Shown here: positions 45,475 to 57,001 of the stretch, piece by piece
Position numbering within the stretch: position 1 is the first letter of the stretch
How the letters are laid out: each line of letters opens with the position of its first letter
Source: Cynocephalus volans
Taxonomy: Eukaryota; Chordata; Mammalia; Dermoptera; Cynocephalidae
Direction: 5' to 3'
DNA: 64,000 bases
Assembly: GCF_027409185.1 (NCBI RefSeq)
Contig: NC_084463.1
Coordinates: 110,036,133-110,100,132 of the forward strand
The notes under the pieces: model-generated
What the model saw: the letters and a program-made list of their open reading frames with translations, nothing else
Told to the model about the DNA's origin: nothing
Databases searched by the model: none
Made by a program: the position numbers and the translations under genes

Positions 45475-47040
45475 CAGCTTTACTGAGATACAATTCACCC
45501 ATTTAAAGTATACAATTAAATGGTTCATAGTATATTCAGAGTTGGGCAACCATCACCACACTGAGTTTTAGAGCATTCTCATCACCCCAATAAGAAACCC
45601 ATTAGCAGGCACATGCCATTTCCCCCTCCTCCCAGCTCTAGATAGCCACCAGTGCACTTTCTGTGTCTACGGATTTGCCTATTCTTGCCGTGAACCATCG
45701 TGCTATAGGGAATGGCATGGGAGCCTGAGTGATACCCCTTGTTCTGCAGGCTACAAGGGGGGCCCATGTGTGTGGCACGGCTCCGTGGAATTTCTTGTTT
45801 GTTCACCTTTGGTTGCTTGATAAGGCTTCCCAGAATTAAACAGCCTAACCTTTTGGCTTAGTATGGCTTTGGGAAATCCCCTGGAGCTTCTCAAAGGACA
45901 TGTTAAAATACATCAAAATTAATTGGATTATTAAAAAGGCACTGTCAGTACTAAAGGTGTTTTTGATGCATGTTCCCGGTATGGGTTGGCTCCATTTAAT
46001 TTTGTTATTAATCTTCCTTGTTAGTGATGTGTGCATTAACCCATTGTGGCTGTGGTCATGCTCTTGTACGTGTGGAATGAAGTTATTATGTTGGATTTCT
46101 ATCCACATTCCCCCAGGGAGACGGTGGGTCTGGGTGCTGTAATGTTTATAACTAATTGATCACAACAAGTTACAGATTTCTTTGTTTCTCCCCACTCCCA
46201 CAGTTTCACTTGATTTACCAAGAACATGTTCCTTCCTTAGTAATAATAAGAATGATATAGTGTGTTTTTGTTAGTTTGAGTAGGATCATTTAACTTTTCA
46301 CTTTGTCCCCTGTGCTGTTCCCGGAGTCTACTGGCAGGGAAATAAAAGGTATAAACATTGTGATTTTGATTATAAATTAAAATGATCAATATAGAGTATA
46401 AGCAATATTAAATTGTTAACCATAACTAATCAATGTTATTAAAATCAAGTATAGTAAGTACAAGTAAGATTTAAAAAGGGTTAAACTGTAAATTAAGAAG
46501 GTTAAGAATTATAGTTTAAACTAAAAGTCTGATGCTCTTTAAAGCCAAGCATGCTGCTATTGTATACTTTCCTGGCCAAGAGCCACAGGCTTTGGGGAGA
46601 ACTATTGATGCATGAGTAGATGTTTTTGTTACAGCATGAGTGCCTTGGAACGTCTTGACCTTTCTTTTTCAATAGAAACAAAATTAAAAATGTTTTGATT
46701 AAAAGATAAATCAATGTGTAAAAGATTAGGTAAAAACATATAAATAAAGCAAGATTTTTGTGGTTGTTGTCCACACTTGCACTAGACATCTGTGGTCCGT
46801 CTCTTCCTTTTCACCGAATCCACACCACCTATTCAGGTCCAACGAATCCTGCGGTGCTGGTCTCTGGCATATTCTGGACATTTCATACAAATGGAGTCAT
46901 ATACTATGTGGAGGCTAGGCACCGTTTAATCATTGAACTTTATTTGCTCCATCAATGGCACATGTCATGCTTATACCTTCCTATACCTAGGGGATTTCTT
47001 GAAATTAGGTATTTTTAAGGGTTTACTTATTATCATATAA
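45475..47040 (-). mobile_element. L1 3' UTR, antisense, interrupted by an LTR
   Basis: The left part (45475-45685, with TTTACTGAGATACAATTCAC and CATCACCACACTGAG) and the right part (46870-47040, starting TATTCTGGACATTTCATAC) form one antisense L1 3' region. The interruption at 45686-46869 is a separate LTR insertion. Confidence 0.75.
45686..46869 (+). mobile_element. Solo LTR (1184 bp) with 6-bp target duplication
   Basis: The segment starts TG and ends CA and is flanked on both sides by TATTCT (45680-45685 and 46870-46875). The interrupted L1 reads through if the segment is removed. A polyadenylation signal AATAAA lies at 46743-46748, with an R/U5-like stretch after it, so the LTR is in + orientation. 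A 6-bp duplication and length above 1 kb are usual for class II (betaretrovirus-like) elements. No viral gene is present, so this is what recombination between two LTRs would leave. The family is not identified. Confidence 0.75.
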
Positions 47041-47817
47041 TTGGTTATACTGCCTTTGTCATACGTGGATCAAGTTGCTTGGAATGATTGGAAATATGTA
47101 CATGCCTTACATATTCGGCATTCACTCCTACCATTTCTTCGTCCAGGTCTTCCTTCCTTTCCTCTTTCCTTTCTTCCTTTCACAAATAGGTATTGAGCAT
47201 CTTCTCTGTATCAGGAATTGTGCCAGGCACTGAGGATCCATCAATAAACATGCAAGGATGGTCCTTCCCCTTGTGGACTTATGGTTTGACGGAGGGCGTA
47301 TACCTTCTGCTGATGACTTGACGAGGATGCCATGCTATGTGGGTGCTGCTGTTACCATTCCAGAAATATTCAGTGGGCCCTCAGAGCAGCTTCCTGCTCC
47401 TTCCCATATTTTCAGTCTTTTCCCATATCTACTACTATCTAACTGTTGACATGCTATCTTTAGGTATAAAATTTCCATCATTTATGCAGAATTTTTAGTT
47501 ATCTTATTAACACAGTAACAACTCATAAAATAAATATGTATCAGATTTGCTTTGTTGTCAAGTTTTATTTGATTACAATACTAAACTTCATTTATTTCAC
47601 ACCTATACCTAGATTCTTCCCTAAAAGGGTTAAACTTGAAGCAGAAACCAGATCAGTTACAAATAGCCAAGGTATAGATATGCACAGCTAACTGGAAAAA
47701 TCTTTCTTACCATTGAGCTCTAAATATATTTTGGACCAAAAAAGAATGCAAACAAATTTTCGTCAATGAAGAGAGTTCTGAATGTTGATAAATGATTCAA
47801 ATAAAAATTATAAGGGA
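47041..47817. other. Intergenic DNA with a MIR/L2 piece
   Basis: GGTATTGAGCATCTTCTCTG and GTGCCAGGCACTGAGGATCC near 47188-47240 are MIR/L2 wording in reverse. The rest is unassigned. Confidence 0.4.
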
Positions 47818-47930
47818 GGGGAAGACTTATTAGCTCAGTCAGTTAGAGCACAGACTTATAACCCCAAGGTCATGGGCTCAGTTTCATGTACTGGCCAGCC
47901 ACCAAAACAAACAAAGAAACAAACAAACAA
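47818..47930 (+). mobile_element. tRNA-Ile-like SINE
   Basis: TTAGCTCAGTCAGTTAGAGC, then ACTTATAACCCCAAGGTC, then CATGTACTGGCCAGCC and a CAAA-rich tail. The head is slightly decayed. Similar short sequences flank it. Confidence 0.8.
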
Positions 47931-48462
47931 AACTATAAAGGAGAAGAGGTTACAATAATAGATTTGGTGAGGGGTTAAAAATTAAGGAATTAGGTGGTAG
48001 AAAAGATTATTTAAATTTTTATATTAGAACAAAAATAATACAGAGTTGGATAAAAATGGAAAGTTTTAATGCAAACTTCTAGCCTTAAAAAGAAAAGTAT
48101 TCTTCAGGGCTGTTACCTGGAAACAATGTCATTCTACTCCCTATCAAATTGATTTGTACACCAACCTCCAGATTTTGAATTCTACTATCCCTTAAAAAGA
48201 AATCAAGGCTTTCTGAAGCATTGTCAATTCCATGTCTGAAGGAGAAGAATATCAGGAGGAGCTTGTAATGTTCAAGAAAAGGACGCTTTCCAAAATATTT
48301 GAAATAGTGCCAATTAAACAATGGAGCCAATCAAAGAGGGTTCCCACTGGCCACATTGTGATTCTTTTGAGCATAAAAAAATAGTAATTACAGTTAATTA
48401 TAGCATTTGTAAAAGTCCATGAGTCAAAATGAAAAGTTCACAAAAAGTATATAAAAAGGTAA
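47931..48462. other. Intergenic DNA, nothing recognised
   Basis: AT-rich, unassigned. Confidence 0.4.
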
Positions 48463-48662
48463 TTGTATTAGTCCATTTCTATTGCTTATAACAGAAGTAC
48501 CTGAAACTGGGTACTTTGTAAAGAAACAATATTTATTGCTTACAGTTTCAGAGGCTGGGAAGTCCAAAGTCCAGGGAACGTATCTGGTGAGGGCCTTCTT
48601 TGGCAGTGCTTTACAGCAACACAAGGTGTCACATGGCAAGAATGGTGGAGCAGAGGGAGGCT
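48463..48662 (-). mobile_element. MaLR-type LTR fragment, antisense
   Basis: GTATTAGTCCATTTCTATTG, then CCTGAAACTGGGTACTTTG, CAGAGGCTGGGAAGTCCAAA and GGTGAGGGCCTTCTT: the reverse reading of THE1/MST-like LTRs. Only about 200 bp remains. Confidence 0.65.
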
Positions 48663-48671
48663 AACCTCCTA

Positions 48672-48909
48672 AACACCTAAAATTCATATGGAATTTCATG
48701 GGACCCTGTATAGCCAAAACTATCCTGAGAAAGTACAAAACTGGAGGCCTCAAACTTCCTGATTTCAAAACTTCTTTAAATCTATAGTAATCAAACCAGT
48801 ATGGTACTGGCATAAAAACAGACATACAGACCAATGGAATAGAATAGAGAGCTCAGAAATAAACTTTCACATATATGGTCAAATGATTTTTGACAAGGGT
48901 ACCAAGGCC
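48672..48909 (+). mobile_element. L1 ORF2 fragment, sense (arm of an inverted repeat)
   Basis: A 238-bp internal piece of L1 ORF2 without 3' end or tail. It is the reverse complement of 50568-50805 with about nine differences, roughly 96% identity. The match stops sharply at both ends. Confidence 0.8.
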
Positions 48910-49021
48910 TTTGCCCACAGAAACCATGTGTAAATCTCAGGCACTTCTTCAGGCTCTGCCTCCCATCCTTGGATTTGGATCTTAGGTTTGGTCTGGTCTT
49001 CCTGATTTCTTTCTTTCTTTC

Positions 49022-49122
49022 TTTTTTTTTTTTTTTTGGTGGCTGGCTGCTACAGGGATCGGAACCTATAACCTTGGGGTAATAAGGCTGAGTTCTAACC
49101 AATTGAGCTAACTGGCCAGCCC
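49022..49122 (-). mobile_element. tRNA-Ile-like SINE
   Basis: On the - strand: GGGCTGGCCAGTTAGCTC, AATTGGTTAGAACTCAGCC, GGTTCCGATCCCTGTAGC and a long A tail with a GAAA run. CCTGATTTCT flanks both ends (49001-49010 and 49131-49140). Confidence 0.85.
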
Positions 49123-49245
49123 TTGGTGTCCCTGATTTCTGTGCTTCTGTTTTTTTTTTTTTTTTTTTTTTTTTAAACCACACACCCCTCCTCTCTGTCT
49201 AGTCTTTCCAGCTTTCACTACTCATTTGAGGGTCTGCCCGGCTTC
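49123..49245. repeat. Short spacer with a T22-24 homopolymer
   Basis: A pure T run lies at about 49151-49174. It may be the tail of another lost retroposon on the - strand. Confidence 0.6.
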
Positions 49246-51430
49246 TTCTTTTTTTTTTTTTTCCAATTTTTTTATTGTGGTAAAATACATATAAGATAAA
49301 ATATACCATCTTAACCGTTTTTAAGTATACAGTCAGTGATATTAAATACATTCACAACATTGTACAACCATCACCAGCATCCATAACTCTTTTCATCTTA
49401 GAAAACTAAAACTCTATGCTCATTGAAAAATAATTCCCCATTTTCCTCCTCCCATAGCCCCTGGAAACCACCATTTTACTTTCTATATTTATGATTTAGA
49501 CTACTCTAAGCACCTCATATAAGTGGAATCATATAGTATTTGTCTTTTTGTGACTGGCTTATTTCACTTAGCATAATGTACTCAAGGTTCATTCATGTTG
49601 TAGCATGTGTCAGCATTACCTTCCTTTTTAAGGCTGAATAATATTCCGTTGTATGTATATACCATATTTTGCTTATCCATTCATCCATTGATGAACACTG
49701 AGTTGCTTCTATCTTTTAGCTATTATGAATAATGCTATTATGAAAGAGGCATACAAATATCTCTTTGAGACCCTGCTTTCAATTCTTTTGGATATATACC
49801 CAGAAGTGAAATTGCTGGATCATATGGTAATTCTATTTTTAACTTTTTGACGAACCACCATACTATTTTCCACAGTGGCTGTATCATTTTACATTCCTAC
49901 CGACATTGCACAAAGTTTCTAATTTCTCTACATCCTTATCAACACTTGTTATTTCCTGTGTCTGTGTGTGTGTGCGCGTTTTGATAGTAGACATCCTTAT
50001 AGGTGTGAGGTGATATTTCATTGTAGTTTTGATTTGTATTTCCCTAGTAATTATCATATGGAGCACTTTTTCTTGTGCTGATTGGCCTTTTGCATAACTT
50101 CTTTAGAGAAACGTCTATTCAATTCCTTTGCCCATTTTTAAATTGGGTTGTTTGTTTTTCTGTTGTTGAAATTTAGGAGTTCCTATATATTTTGAATGTT
50201 AAACCCTTGTCAGATATATGACTTGCAAATATTCTTTGGGTTGCCTTTTTACTTTGTTGATACCGTCTTTTCAAGCACAAAATTTAAAAACTTTTGTGAA
50301 GTTGAATTTGTCTGTTTTTTCTTTTGTTGCCTGTGTCTTTGGTGTCATATCCAAGAAACCACTTCCAAATATAATGCCATGAAGACTTTGCCCTATGTTT
50401 TCTTCTAAGAGTTTTATAGTTTTAGGCTTTACATTTGGATCTTTAATCTATTTTGGGTTAATTTTTTAATATGCTGTTATGTAAGGGTCTAACTTCATTA
50501 TTTTGCCTGTGTATATCCAGTTTTCTCTGCACCATTTGCTGAAAAGACTTTTCTTTCCCCATTGAATGGCCTTGGTACCCTTGTCAAAAATCATTTGACC
50601 ATATACGTGAAAGTTTATTTCTGAGCTCTCTATTCTATTCCATTGGTCTGTAAGTCTGTTTTTATGCTAGTACCATACTGGTTTGATTACTGTAGATTTA
50701 AAGAAGTTTTGAAATCAGGAAGCTTGAGGCCTCCAGTTTTGTTCTTTCTCAAGATAGTTTTGGTTATTCAGGGTCCCATGAAATTCCATATGAATTTTAG
50801 GTGTTTTTTTTTCCTGCAAAAAATATCATTGGGATTTTGATAGGGATTGCACTGAATCTGTAGATTGCTTTGGGTAGTATGAACATCTTAACAATATTGT
50901 CTTGCAGTCCATGAACATGAGATGATTTTCAATTTATTTGTGTCTTCTTTAATTTCTTTCAGCAATGTTTTGTAGTTTTCATTGTACAAGTCTTTCACTT
51001 TTTGGGTTGGGTTAATTCCTAAGTGTTTATGCTTTTTGATGCTATTGTAAATGGCATTATTTTCTTAATTTCCTTTTCACATACTATCCTTTTCTGATTG
51101 TTCATTGTTGGTGTATAGAAATGCGACTGATTTTTGTGTGTTGACTTTGTATCCTGCAACTTTGCTGAACTCATTTATTAGTTCTAAACAGTGTTTCTAT
51201 GTGGAATCTTTAGGATTTTCTACACGTAAGATCATGTTATCTGTAAACAGAGATGATTTTACTTCTTCCTGTCCAATTTGGATACATTTTCTTTCTTTTC
51301 TTGACTAATTGCTCTGGCTTCGACTTCCAGTCTACATTGATTAGAAGTGGTGAGAGTGAGCGTCTTTGTTCCTGATCTTGGAGGAAAAGCTTTCAGTTTT
51401 TCACCATTGAGTATGATGTTTGCTATGGGT
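49246..51430 (-). mobile_element. 5'-truncated L1, antisense
   Basis: Starts with a T run (its tail), followed by the reversed 3' UTR (TTTTTATTGTGGTAAAATAC), the 3' end of ORF2 (ACTGAGTTGCTTCTATC region near 49697) and ORF2 up to about 51430. The flanks TGCCCGGCTT (about 49236) and TGCCTGGCTT (about 51431) look like a slightly decayed target duplication. Many stops show that it is dead. Confidence 0.8.
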
Positions 51431-51659
51431 TTGCCTGGCTTTTGGAATCAGTTTCCCCTTAAGAAACTCTCTCTTGGATCACCTTTCTGACTGCAAAGAC
51501 CAAAGAATCTTAGCTAAAATACCAGTCTACATTCCCCTTTTTCCTTCATCTCCCACATGCTTATTTTGTTTTTGGCTTATGCACATGTAGTTACCTCTCT
51601 CTGGAATGTCCTTCCTTCCACTCTACAGCTATCTGTGGACTTCCACTAATTCTCAAGAC
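51431..51659. other. Intergenic spacer, nothing recognised
   Basis: A short unassigned segment between L1 and a SINE. Confidence 0.4.
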
Positions 51660-51674
51660 TCAACCTCCACTTCT

Positions 51675-51820
51675 TTTTTTTTTTTTTTTTTTGTCTTTTT
51701 CGTGACCAGCACTCAGCCAGTGAGCGCACTGGCCATTCCTATATGGGATCCGAACCCGCAGCGGGAGCGTCACTGCGCTCCCAGCGCAGCACTCTACCAA
51801 GTGCGCCACGGGCTCGGCCC
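51675..51820 (-). mobile_element. Long-form tRNA-like SINE with perfect 15-bp target duplication
   Basis: On the - strand: GGCCGAGCCCGTGGCGCAC, GCTGCGCTGGGAGCGCAG, GGGTTCGGATCCCATATAGG, CACTGGCTGAGTGCTGG and an A tail. TCAACCTCCACTTCT lies on both sides (51660-51674 and 51821-51835). It is highly similar to the element at 36997-37134, so both come from one young subfamily. Confidence 0.9.
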
Positions 51821-51835
51821 TCAACCTCCACTTCT

Positions 51836-53402
51836 GATAAGCTTCTCCAGACTCTTCTCTTATCCCTATCCTCAATGGGTCACACTGACATGGATTTTCA
51901 TGCATTCAGTGTGGCAGTGGATCTGGCCTTGGTCCCAGTGGAAAACCATTAAATCAGGATTCTGCATGGAATGTGTTGTTCGGCCTAAGCTCCAGCAAGT
52001 GATGTCTGAGAAGTCTTTCAGAGTTAGCCCTGTCACATAGTTCTTACTATTAAAAGATCAGATTTTGCTGCTTTTGCACCTTGAGCAAACCATCAGGCCT
52101 CCGAGTCTTTGTCCTTGTTGGCATCAGAACGTTATTCTTCTCCTTTTCCTTGTTCATCACTATCACCCCTCCCATTTGGATGGGCTATAGTGAATAGCTC
52201 ATGCTTTCACAGCTGTTATTATCTTATTCATTCCTCATAATAACCCTCTGAGGCAGAGAGGGATGTTATTTTTGCCAGCAGAGGAGCCTGCAATCTCACC
52301 TGGCTCTGAGGACATGGTGTAGGCCTGACTCCCTGCGGCTCTGCTTAAATAACAGGTCTGGCTTATGAAACCTGCCGTGGAACCAGAAACTTCCTCTCTG
52401 CCCCACAAAAGCTGTGGGGTAATGGCAATAATGAAGATGTTATCAGCTGCTGCTGGACCCAGTGGACTGGGACTGGACAGCACTCCTACACTGGCCAACT
52501 TCAGTCACAGACACTCAGCATTTTTGCTTCCTGCTGCCAGATTGTAACCACTGATTACAGAGTACTTCAGGCCTTTGGGGACAATAAGAGCTCTATAGAG
52601 CTAACAGCCTGGCGTTCCTAGCTTATTAGACTCAGATGCCAGCCTCTCCAATTTCTCCTCATGTCTCAGCTTTCTTTCCATTGTTTGCTACACTCCAGCT
52701 ACACTGGCTTTCACTTGGGTTTCTTGACTAAACCATTCTCCTTTCAATCTGTTCTGTCTGAAAGCCTCTTAGCCCATTTTTTTTGTCCAGATAACTGCAA
52801 CTCATCCTTTTGGATTTAGACTCATTGTCAATTCCTCATCTGCAGCCTTCCTTGATCCCAGTAGGCTATCATGTTCACCTGTACACACTCTCCTATCAAC
52901 CCCTACTTTGTAGCACTTAGCAGGAAAAGACAGCATGGTCTCGAATGCAATCCAATGCGAAGGAATGCCATTTATTTGTAACACTTAGAGAGCCATGAAT
53001 AAGTGTCAGATATAACTAAGCTAAGCCTGAATAAAAGAGCACAGTCCATGTAGCCAAGATTAACTAAAAAATCTTTCAAGTCCTTTATTTGTACTTCTGG
53101 AACACTAAGGAGACATGTGGTGTCCTATGAGACTTCTTAGAATCCCCCCTTTAGCCCTTTCTCATCCACTGCCTTCGCATACTACAACTGCTTTTATTTT
53201 TTGCTCAACAACTGCCCTTTCCCCCAAAAACCACTGCACTGTGGTCTTCCTTTTTTCTTTCTTCCTAAATAAAACAGTTCAAGAACCAATCTGGGAAGGC
53301 AGGTCCCTCCTTGGAAGACAGGGGAGGAGAATACTCTGAGTAGGCCAAGACAGAATCCTCTCTGGTGGCCAGGAGAAGGAAACATTGTCTTGTCACTGCT
53401 GC
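51836..53402. other. Intergenic DNA, no gene seen
   Basis: Weak L2-like wording near 52800-52930; the rest is unassigned. Confidence 0.4.
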
Positions 53403-54030
53403 TTGGTTATCTAATGCTACATAACTTAGTGGCGTAAAACAACCACAATTTTATTATTCGCATGGTCCAGTGGGTCAGAAGTTTGGGCAGGGCACAGTGG
53501 GGATGGCTCATCTTTGCTTCCCAATGTCTGAGGTCTCAGCTGGGTTGGCTCAAATGGCTGGAGATAGCAAGGACAGCTTGACTGGGGTCATATGTCTGAG
53601 GCTTCAGTTATTCTCCACATAGAATTTGCTGGGGCTACCATGCCCAAAATGGCTCCTTCACTCACATGTCTGAAGTCTGGGCTGGTATAGCTGAAACAGC
53701 TGGGAATGACCAGCCTTGTTGTTTCTGTGTAGACTTTTCATGTGGCTTTAGCTTCTTACAGCATAGCAACAAGGTTCTGAGAGGAAGCATTCCAACAGTG
53801 AGAATTCTAAGAAATCCAGGCGAAAGTTGAAAGGTTTTTTATGACCTGGCCTCAGAAGTCCTGGGCTGTCACTTCTGTCATATTCTATTGGTCAAACAAA
53901 TCATTAAGTCCAGCTCATATCCAAGGGGAGGAGAATTAGACTTCATCACTTGGTATGAGGAGCAGTATATGTCTATAGGGAGAGATGGACTTAATGACAG
54001 CCATCTCAGGAACTATCCACCACAGTCCCC
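53403..54030 (-). repeat. Old mammal-wide repeat, family A, copy 2
   Basis: GGTTATCTAATGCTACATAAC, CTTAGTGGCGTAAAACAAC, GTCACTTCTGTCATATTCTA with TTGGTCAAACAAATC, then GGGGAGGAGAATTAGAC and the end ATCCACCACAG: the same order as in copy 1, and better preserved. Confidence 0.6.
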
Positions 54031-54139
54031 ACCCCATCCCAGCCACCACAATTCATGTCACTTTCATGGACTTGGCTTGAAGTCCAGGATGTCATATAAA
54101 TTAGGTTCAGGTATGAAATGGGTTTCCTTGTTTGCAACT

Positions 54140-54735
54140 CCTCTTGATCTGGACAACTGTGAATTAAAGAGACAAATGCCTTGGTGGTCCCCAAGACCAC
54201 CCCTAGATTCAATAATTCACTAAGAGGAATCACAGGACTCAGCATATAGTCATATTCATGGCTAAGATTTATTATAACAAAAGGATAAAGAGCAAAGTCA
54301 GCAAAAGGAAAAAGCATATGGGGGCAATATCCAGAGAAAACCAGACACAAACTTCCAGAGCCCTCTTCCAGTGGAATCACATAAGACATGCTTGAGTTGT
54401 GAAAACACATGTGAAATGTTGCCAGCCAGGAAAACTCATTAGAGATTCAATCTCCAGGGTTTTATTGAGGATTAGTCATACAGGCAGCCTCTGCCTGGCA
54501 TGTACATATATTGCAGACTCCCAGAAAGAAGGCAGGTGTGCAGCAGAAACCTTATTGTTTGTACAAACTGTTTAGGCATGGAGAGTCACTTTTATCAGTT
54601 AATGGTGGGAACCTTCCCAAAATCTATGTTCCCAGTTGCTAGCCAAAGACCAAACTTATAGGCAGACTTTTCTAAGGATAAGCAGGCAGGCCTGCTATGT
54701 TAACTTTTTTTTGCACACTGCCAACACGTAACAGT
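54140..54735 (-). mobile_element. ERVL-type LTR, antisense
   Basis: CCCAAGACCACCCCTAG, then ACAGGACTCAGCATATAGTC, GATTTATTATAACAAAAGG (a reversed AATAAA) and, further on, GCCTCTGCCTGGCATG. This order matches an old ERVL-group LTR known to me from mammals. It has no coding content. Confidence 0.55.
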
Positions 54736-55350
54736 GATATAATGACAGTAAAACTACAATAAACTCTCCCATTCAAAAAGGTAGAGGGAGGAAGGATGAG
54801 AAGCACATAGTAATCACTGGCCCATAGCAATTCTGAAGTCCATCTAGGTACATGTTTCTAGTTTCTTCACCAAGGACCAGTCCTGCTCTATGGGAGTGTT
54901 TCTCTGTGGTTCTTGACTCTTCCCTTTGGTTTCTTGGCTCTGCATTTAGTTATTCTTCCTTTCCATAAGAAATAGCCTGTGTTTGCAAATGAGTTGCTTT
55001 CTTATAAAGTTGGGTGCTCTGAAGCCTCTTTTCATTTTAAACTATCTCTGTTCTTTTCAATCCAAGTTGGTGGTGCTTTTACCAATACAATTCTATTAAA
55101 AACATGTGGGTTTTCTATTAATAGTATTGCAGTTCACTCTTAGACAAAAGCCACACCCTACAGTCTCTTAAAGACAATCTTTTCCTTGTATGTAGAATCC
55201 AGGTACTCTGAGATAATGCTCTAAAAACTCTTTGAGCCTTTTTGTCTAGTTTGCAGTGCCTCTGAATCATACCCTTTAATCTTACAGCTTTTTCCAGAGC
55301 TGAAAAAAAAATCCTGAGATGATTTTTTACTGAGGCCATATTTCATTTGA
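54736..55350. other. Intergenic DNA, nothing certain
   Basis: Possibly an old ERVL internal remnant. It continues after the inserted element at about 57002, since the target duplication joins the two sides. Confidence 0.35.
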
Positions 55351-55365
55351 AGTATGCTTTATTTA

Positions 55366-56987
55366 TTTATTTATTTATTTTTTACATTCTATGATGTGAA
55401 ACAGTTGGGAAGGAGGGGGAGAGGGTAAAGGGGAAGGAAATAGGATGGAAGGAGGAAGGAGGAGGGGTGGGGTTGAGGCTTGTGGCAACCCCCTCATTCC
55501 CACAGGGGAGATCGGGGGGCTTCCAGAGGGGGCTTGGTCATTGCCAGGCTGAGTGCAAATGTCAGGGTTGTGTGGCTAAAGCCCTAGCTCCCCACCACCT
55601 CAGCTTGGGAGCCGGGGGCACTTCTTGTGGCAGCTTGGTAGTCATCATTGGGCTGCTTGTGGGTGTTGGGGGGGGGCATGGCTGAGGCCCAAGGGCCTCC
55701 ACTCCTCTGACCCAGGAGAGCCCAGGTGCTTACTGTGGTGGCTTGGTGGTTGTCTCTGGGCTGCTTGTAGGTGTCAGGGGGGTGTGGCAGAGGCCCATGG
55801 CCCCCCACTGCCACAGCTCAGGAGAGCCCAGGGCACTTCCTGCAGAGGCTCAGTGGTCATCCTGGGCTGCTTGTGTGTGCCAGGGGGTGTAACCAAGGCC
55901 CAAGGCCTCTGCCCTTGGGATTGGTTGCGGGTGTCAGGGGGCATTGTTGAGGCCCCCAGCTCTCCCCTCTCTCTGGCTTGATAGCCCAGGGGACTTCTGG
56001 TCCTTCTAGGTGTTATAGGTGTTCTTTGGTGATGTGAGACCTTTACTAGTTAATATCAAATTTTGTTTCTGGTTCTGGGTATTTTGTTTTTTCTTTCAGT
56101 TCTGTATTGGGTTATTTGCTCTTCCCACCACTTAAACTCTGCACTGGAACTAATCTGTAGTCCTTTGCTTACTTCTAAAATGGGGGAACTTCCTGTGGGG
56201 ATCAGCACTTGAGCTCTGTGGTTGAGCTAAATTGTTGCTTTGCTGCTGATTCCCTGGGGAAGGCTTTCTGTGCAGCTCAGGTTTTAATGGTTGACTTTAT
56301 AGGTACTTCTGGGTCTCATGAGAACCAGTACACCTGGGTTGTGTAGAAACTCTGGTCTGGGCATGAGTCTTTCAGCAAACTGCATCCCCTGCAGTTCTAT
56401 ATTCCTGACCAGTCTCCACTGAGTGGTCCTATGCTGAATGGGGGGTGGGGGGGCAGATCAGCTGTCTTTGCTGTGCCCCAGTGTTTCCCCAGTGGGCCCG
56501 TCTCCCCCACCACCTGCACTCTAAGCACTTTCCATGGGATGAGCTGTGCACTGGTCCCTTGCAATGACTCACAGGCCTCTGAGTGGCTCCTTTTTTTTCA
56601 GTTGTTGTGGCTCCTTGTTCCTAAGTGGGTCCATGGGTATCCTATTAGTGGTCTTGTTTGCCTGGGGGCCACCAAGGCCTTCTTCTCCTCTGCTGCCTCC
56701 AAGCAACTTCATCTGAAAGGCACAGCTGAGGCTTCTGCCAGCTCTTGCTCCATGTGCTCACCAGTGCCAGCCTGGAAGTGGCCAGGATTTAACATGGTTG
56801 GAGTAGTTTTTTTTCCTGTCATCCTGGCTTCTCCCACCTTCATGAATCCGTAGGTCTCTCCTCCTCTTCCCCTGAGCTCTAGCAGCCCCAGCTTGGCTGT
56901 CGTTGCTTTTTAATAGTTGTAAATTGGTTGATTTGTGGGAGAGAGTGATGCTGAGGACCGTCTATTCTGTCATCTTGACCGGAAGCT
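55366..56987 (-). mobile_element. ORF-less composite retroposon: L1-5'UTR-like, VNTR, TAAA tail
   Basis: Read on the - strand it starts GCTTCCGGTCAAGATGACAG, the typical start of an L1 5' UTR. It passes about 1 kb of L1-5'UTR-like DNA, then a tandem repeat of about 107 bp units (55540-55975), a pyrimidine-rich stretch, and a (TAAA)n tail at 55360-55385. GTATGCT.TATTTA, with one difference, lies at both ends (55352-55365 and 56988-57001). No L1 ORF is present. The 118-140-codon frames inside show no domain. It could be a non-autonomous L1-driven element of SVA-like design, or a single L1 with an internal deletion. Confidence 0.6.
55540..55975. repeat. VNTR of about 107-bp units
   Basis: GGCTGCTTGT recurs at 55651, 55759 and 55865, spaced 108 and 106 bp. 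A diverged earlier unit has GGCTGAGTG at 55547, and a shortened last unit follows near 55925. Each unit contains a GAGGCCC(A)-rich part, a CCC(A)CTG part and GGAGAGCCCAGG-like text. The + strand is G-rich. Confidence 0.85.
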
Positions 56988-57001
56988 GTATGCTGTATTT
57001 A

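Noticed and set aside
55467-55981. Overlapping open frames with Gly/Leu-rich products
   Set aside because: They come from the 107-bp tandem repeat and do not resemble any protein.
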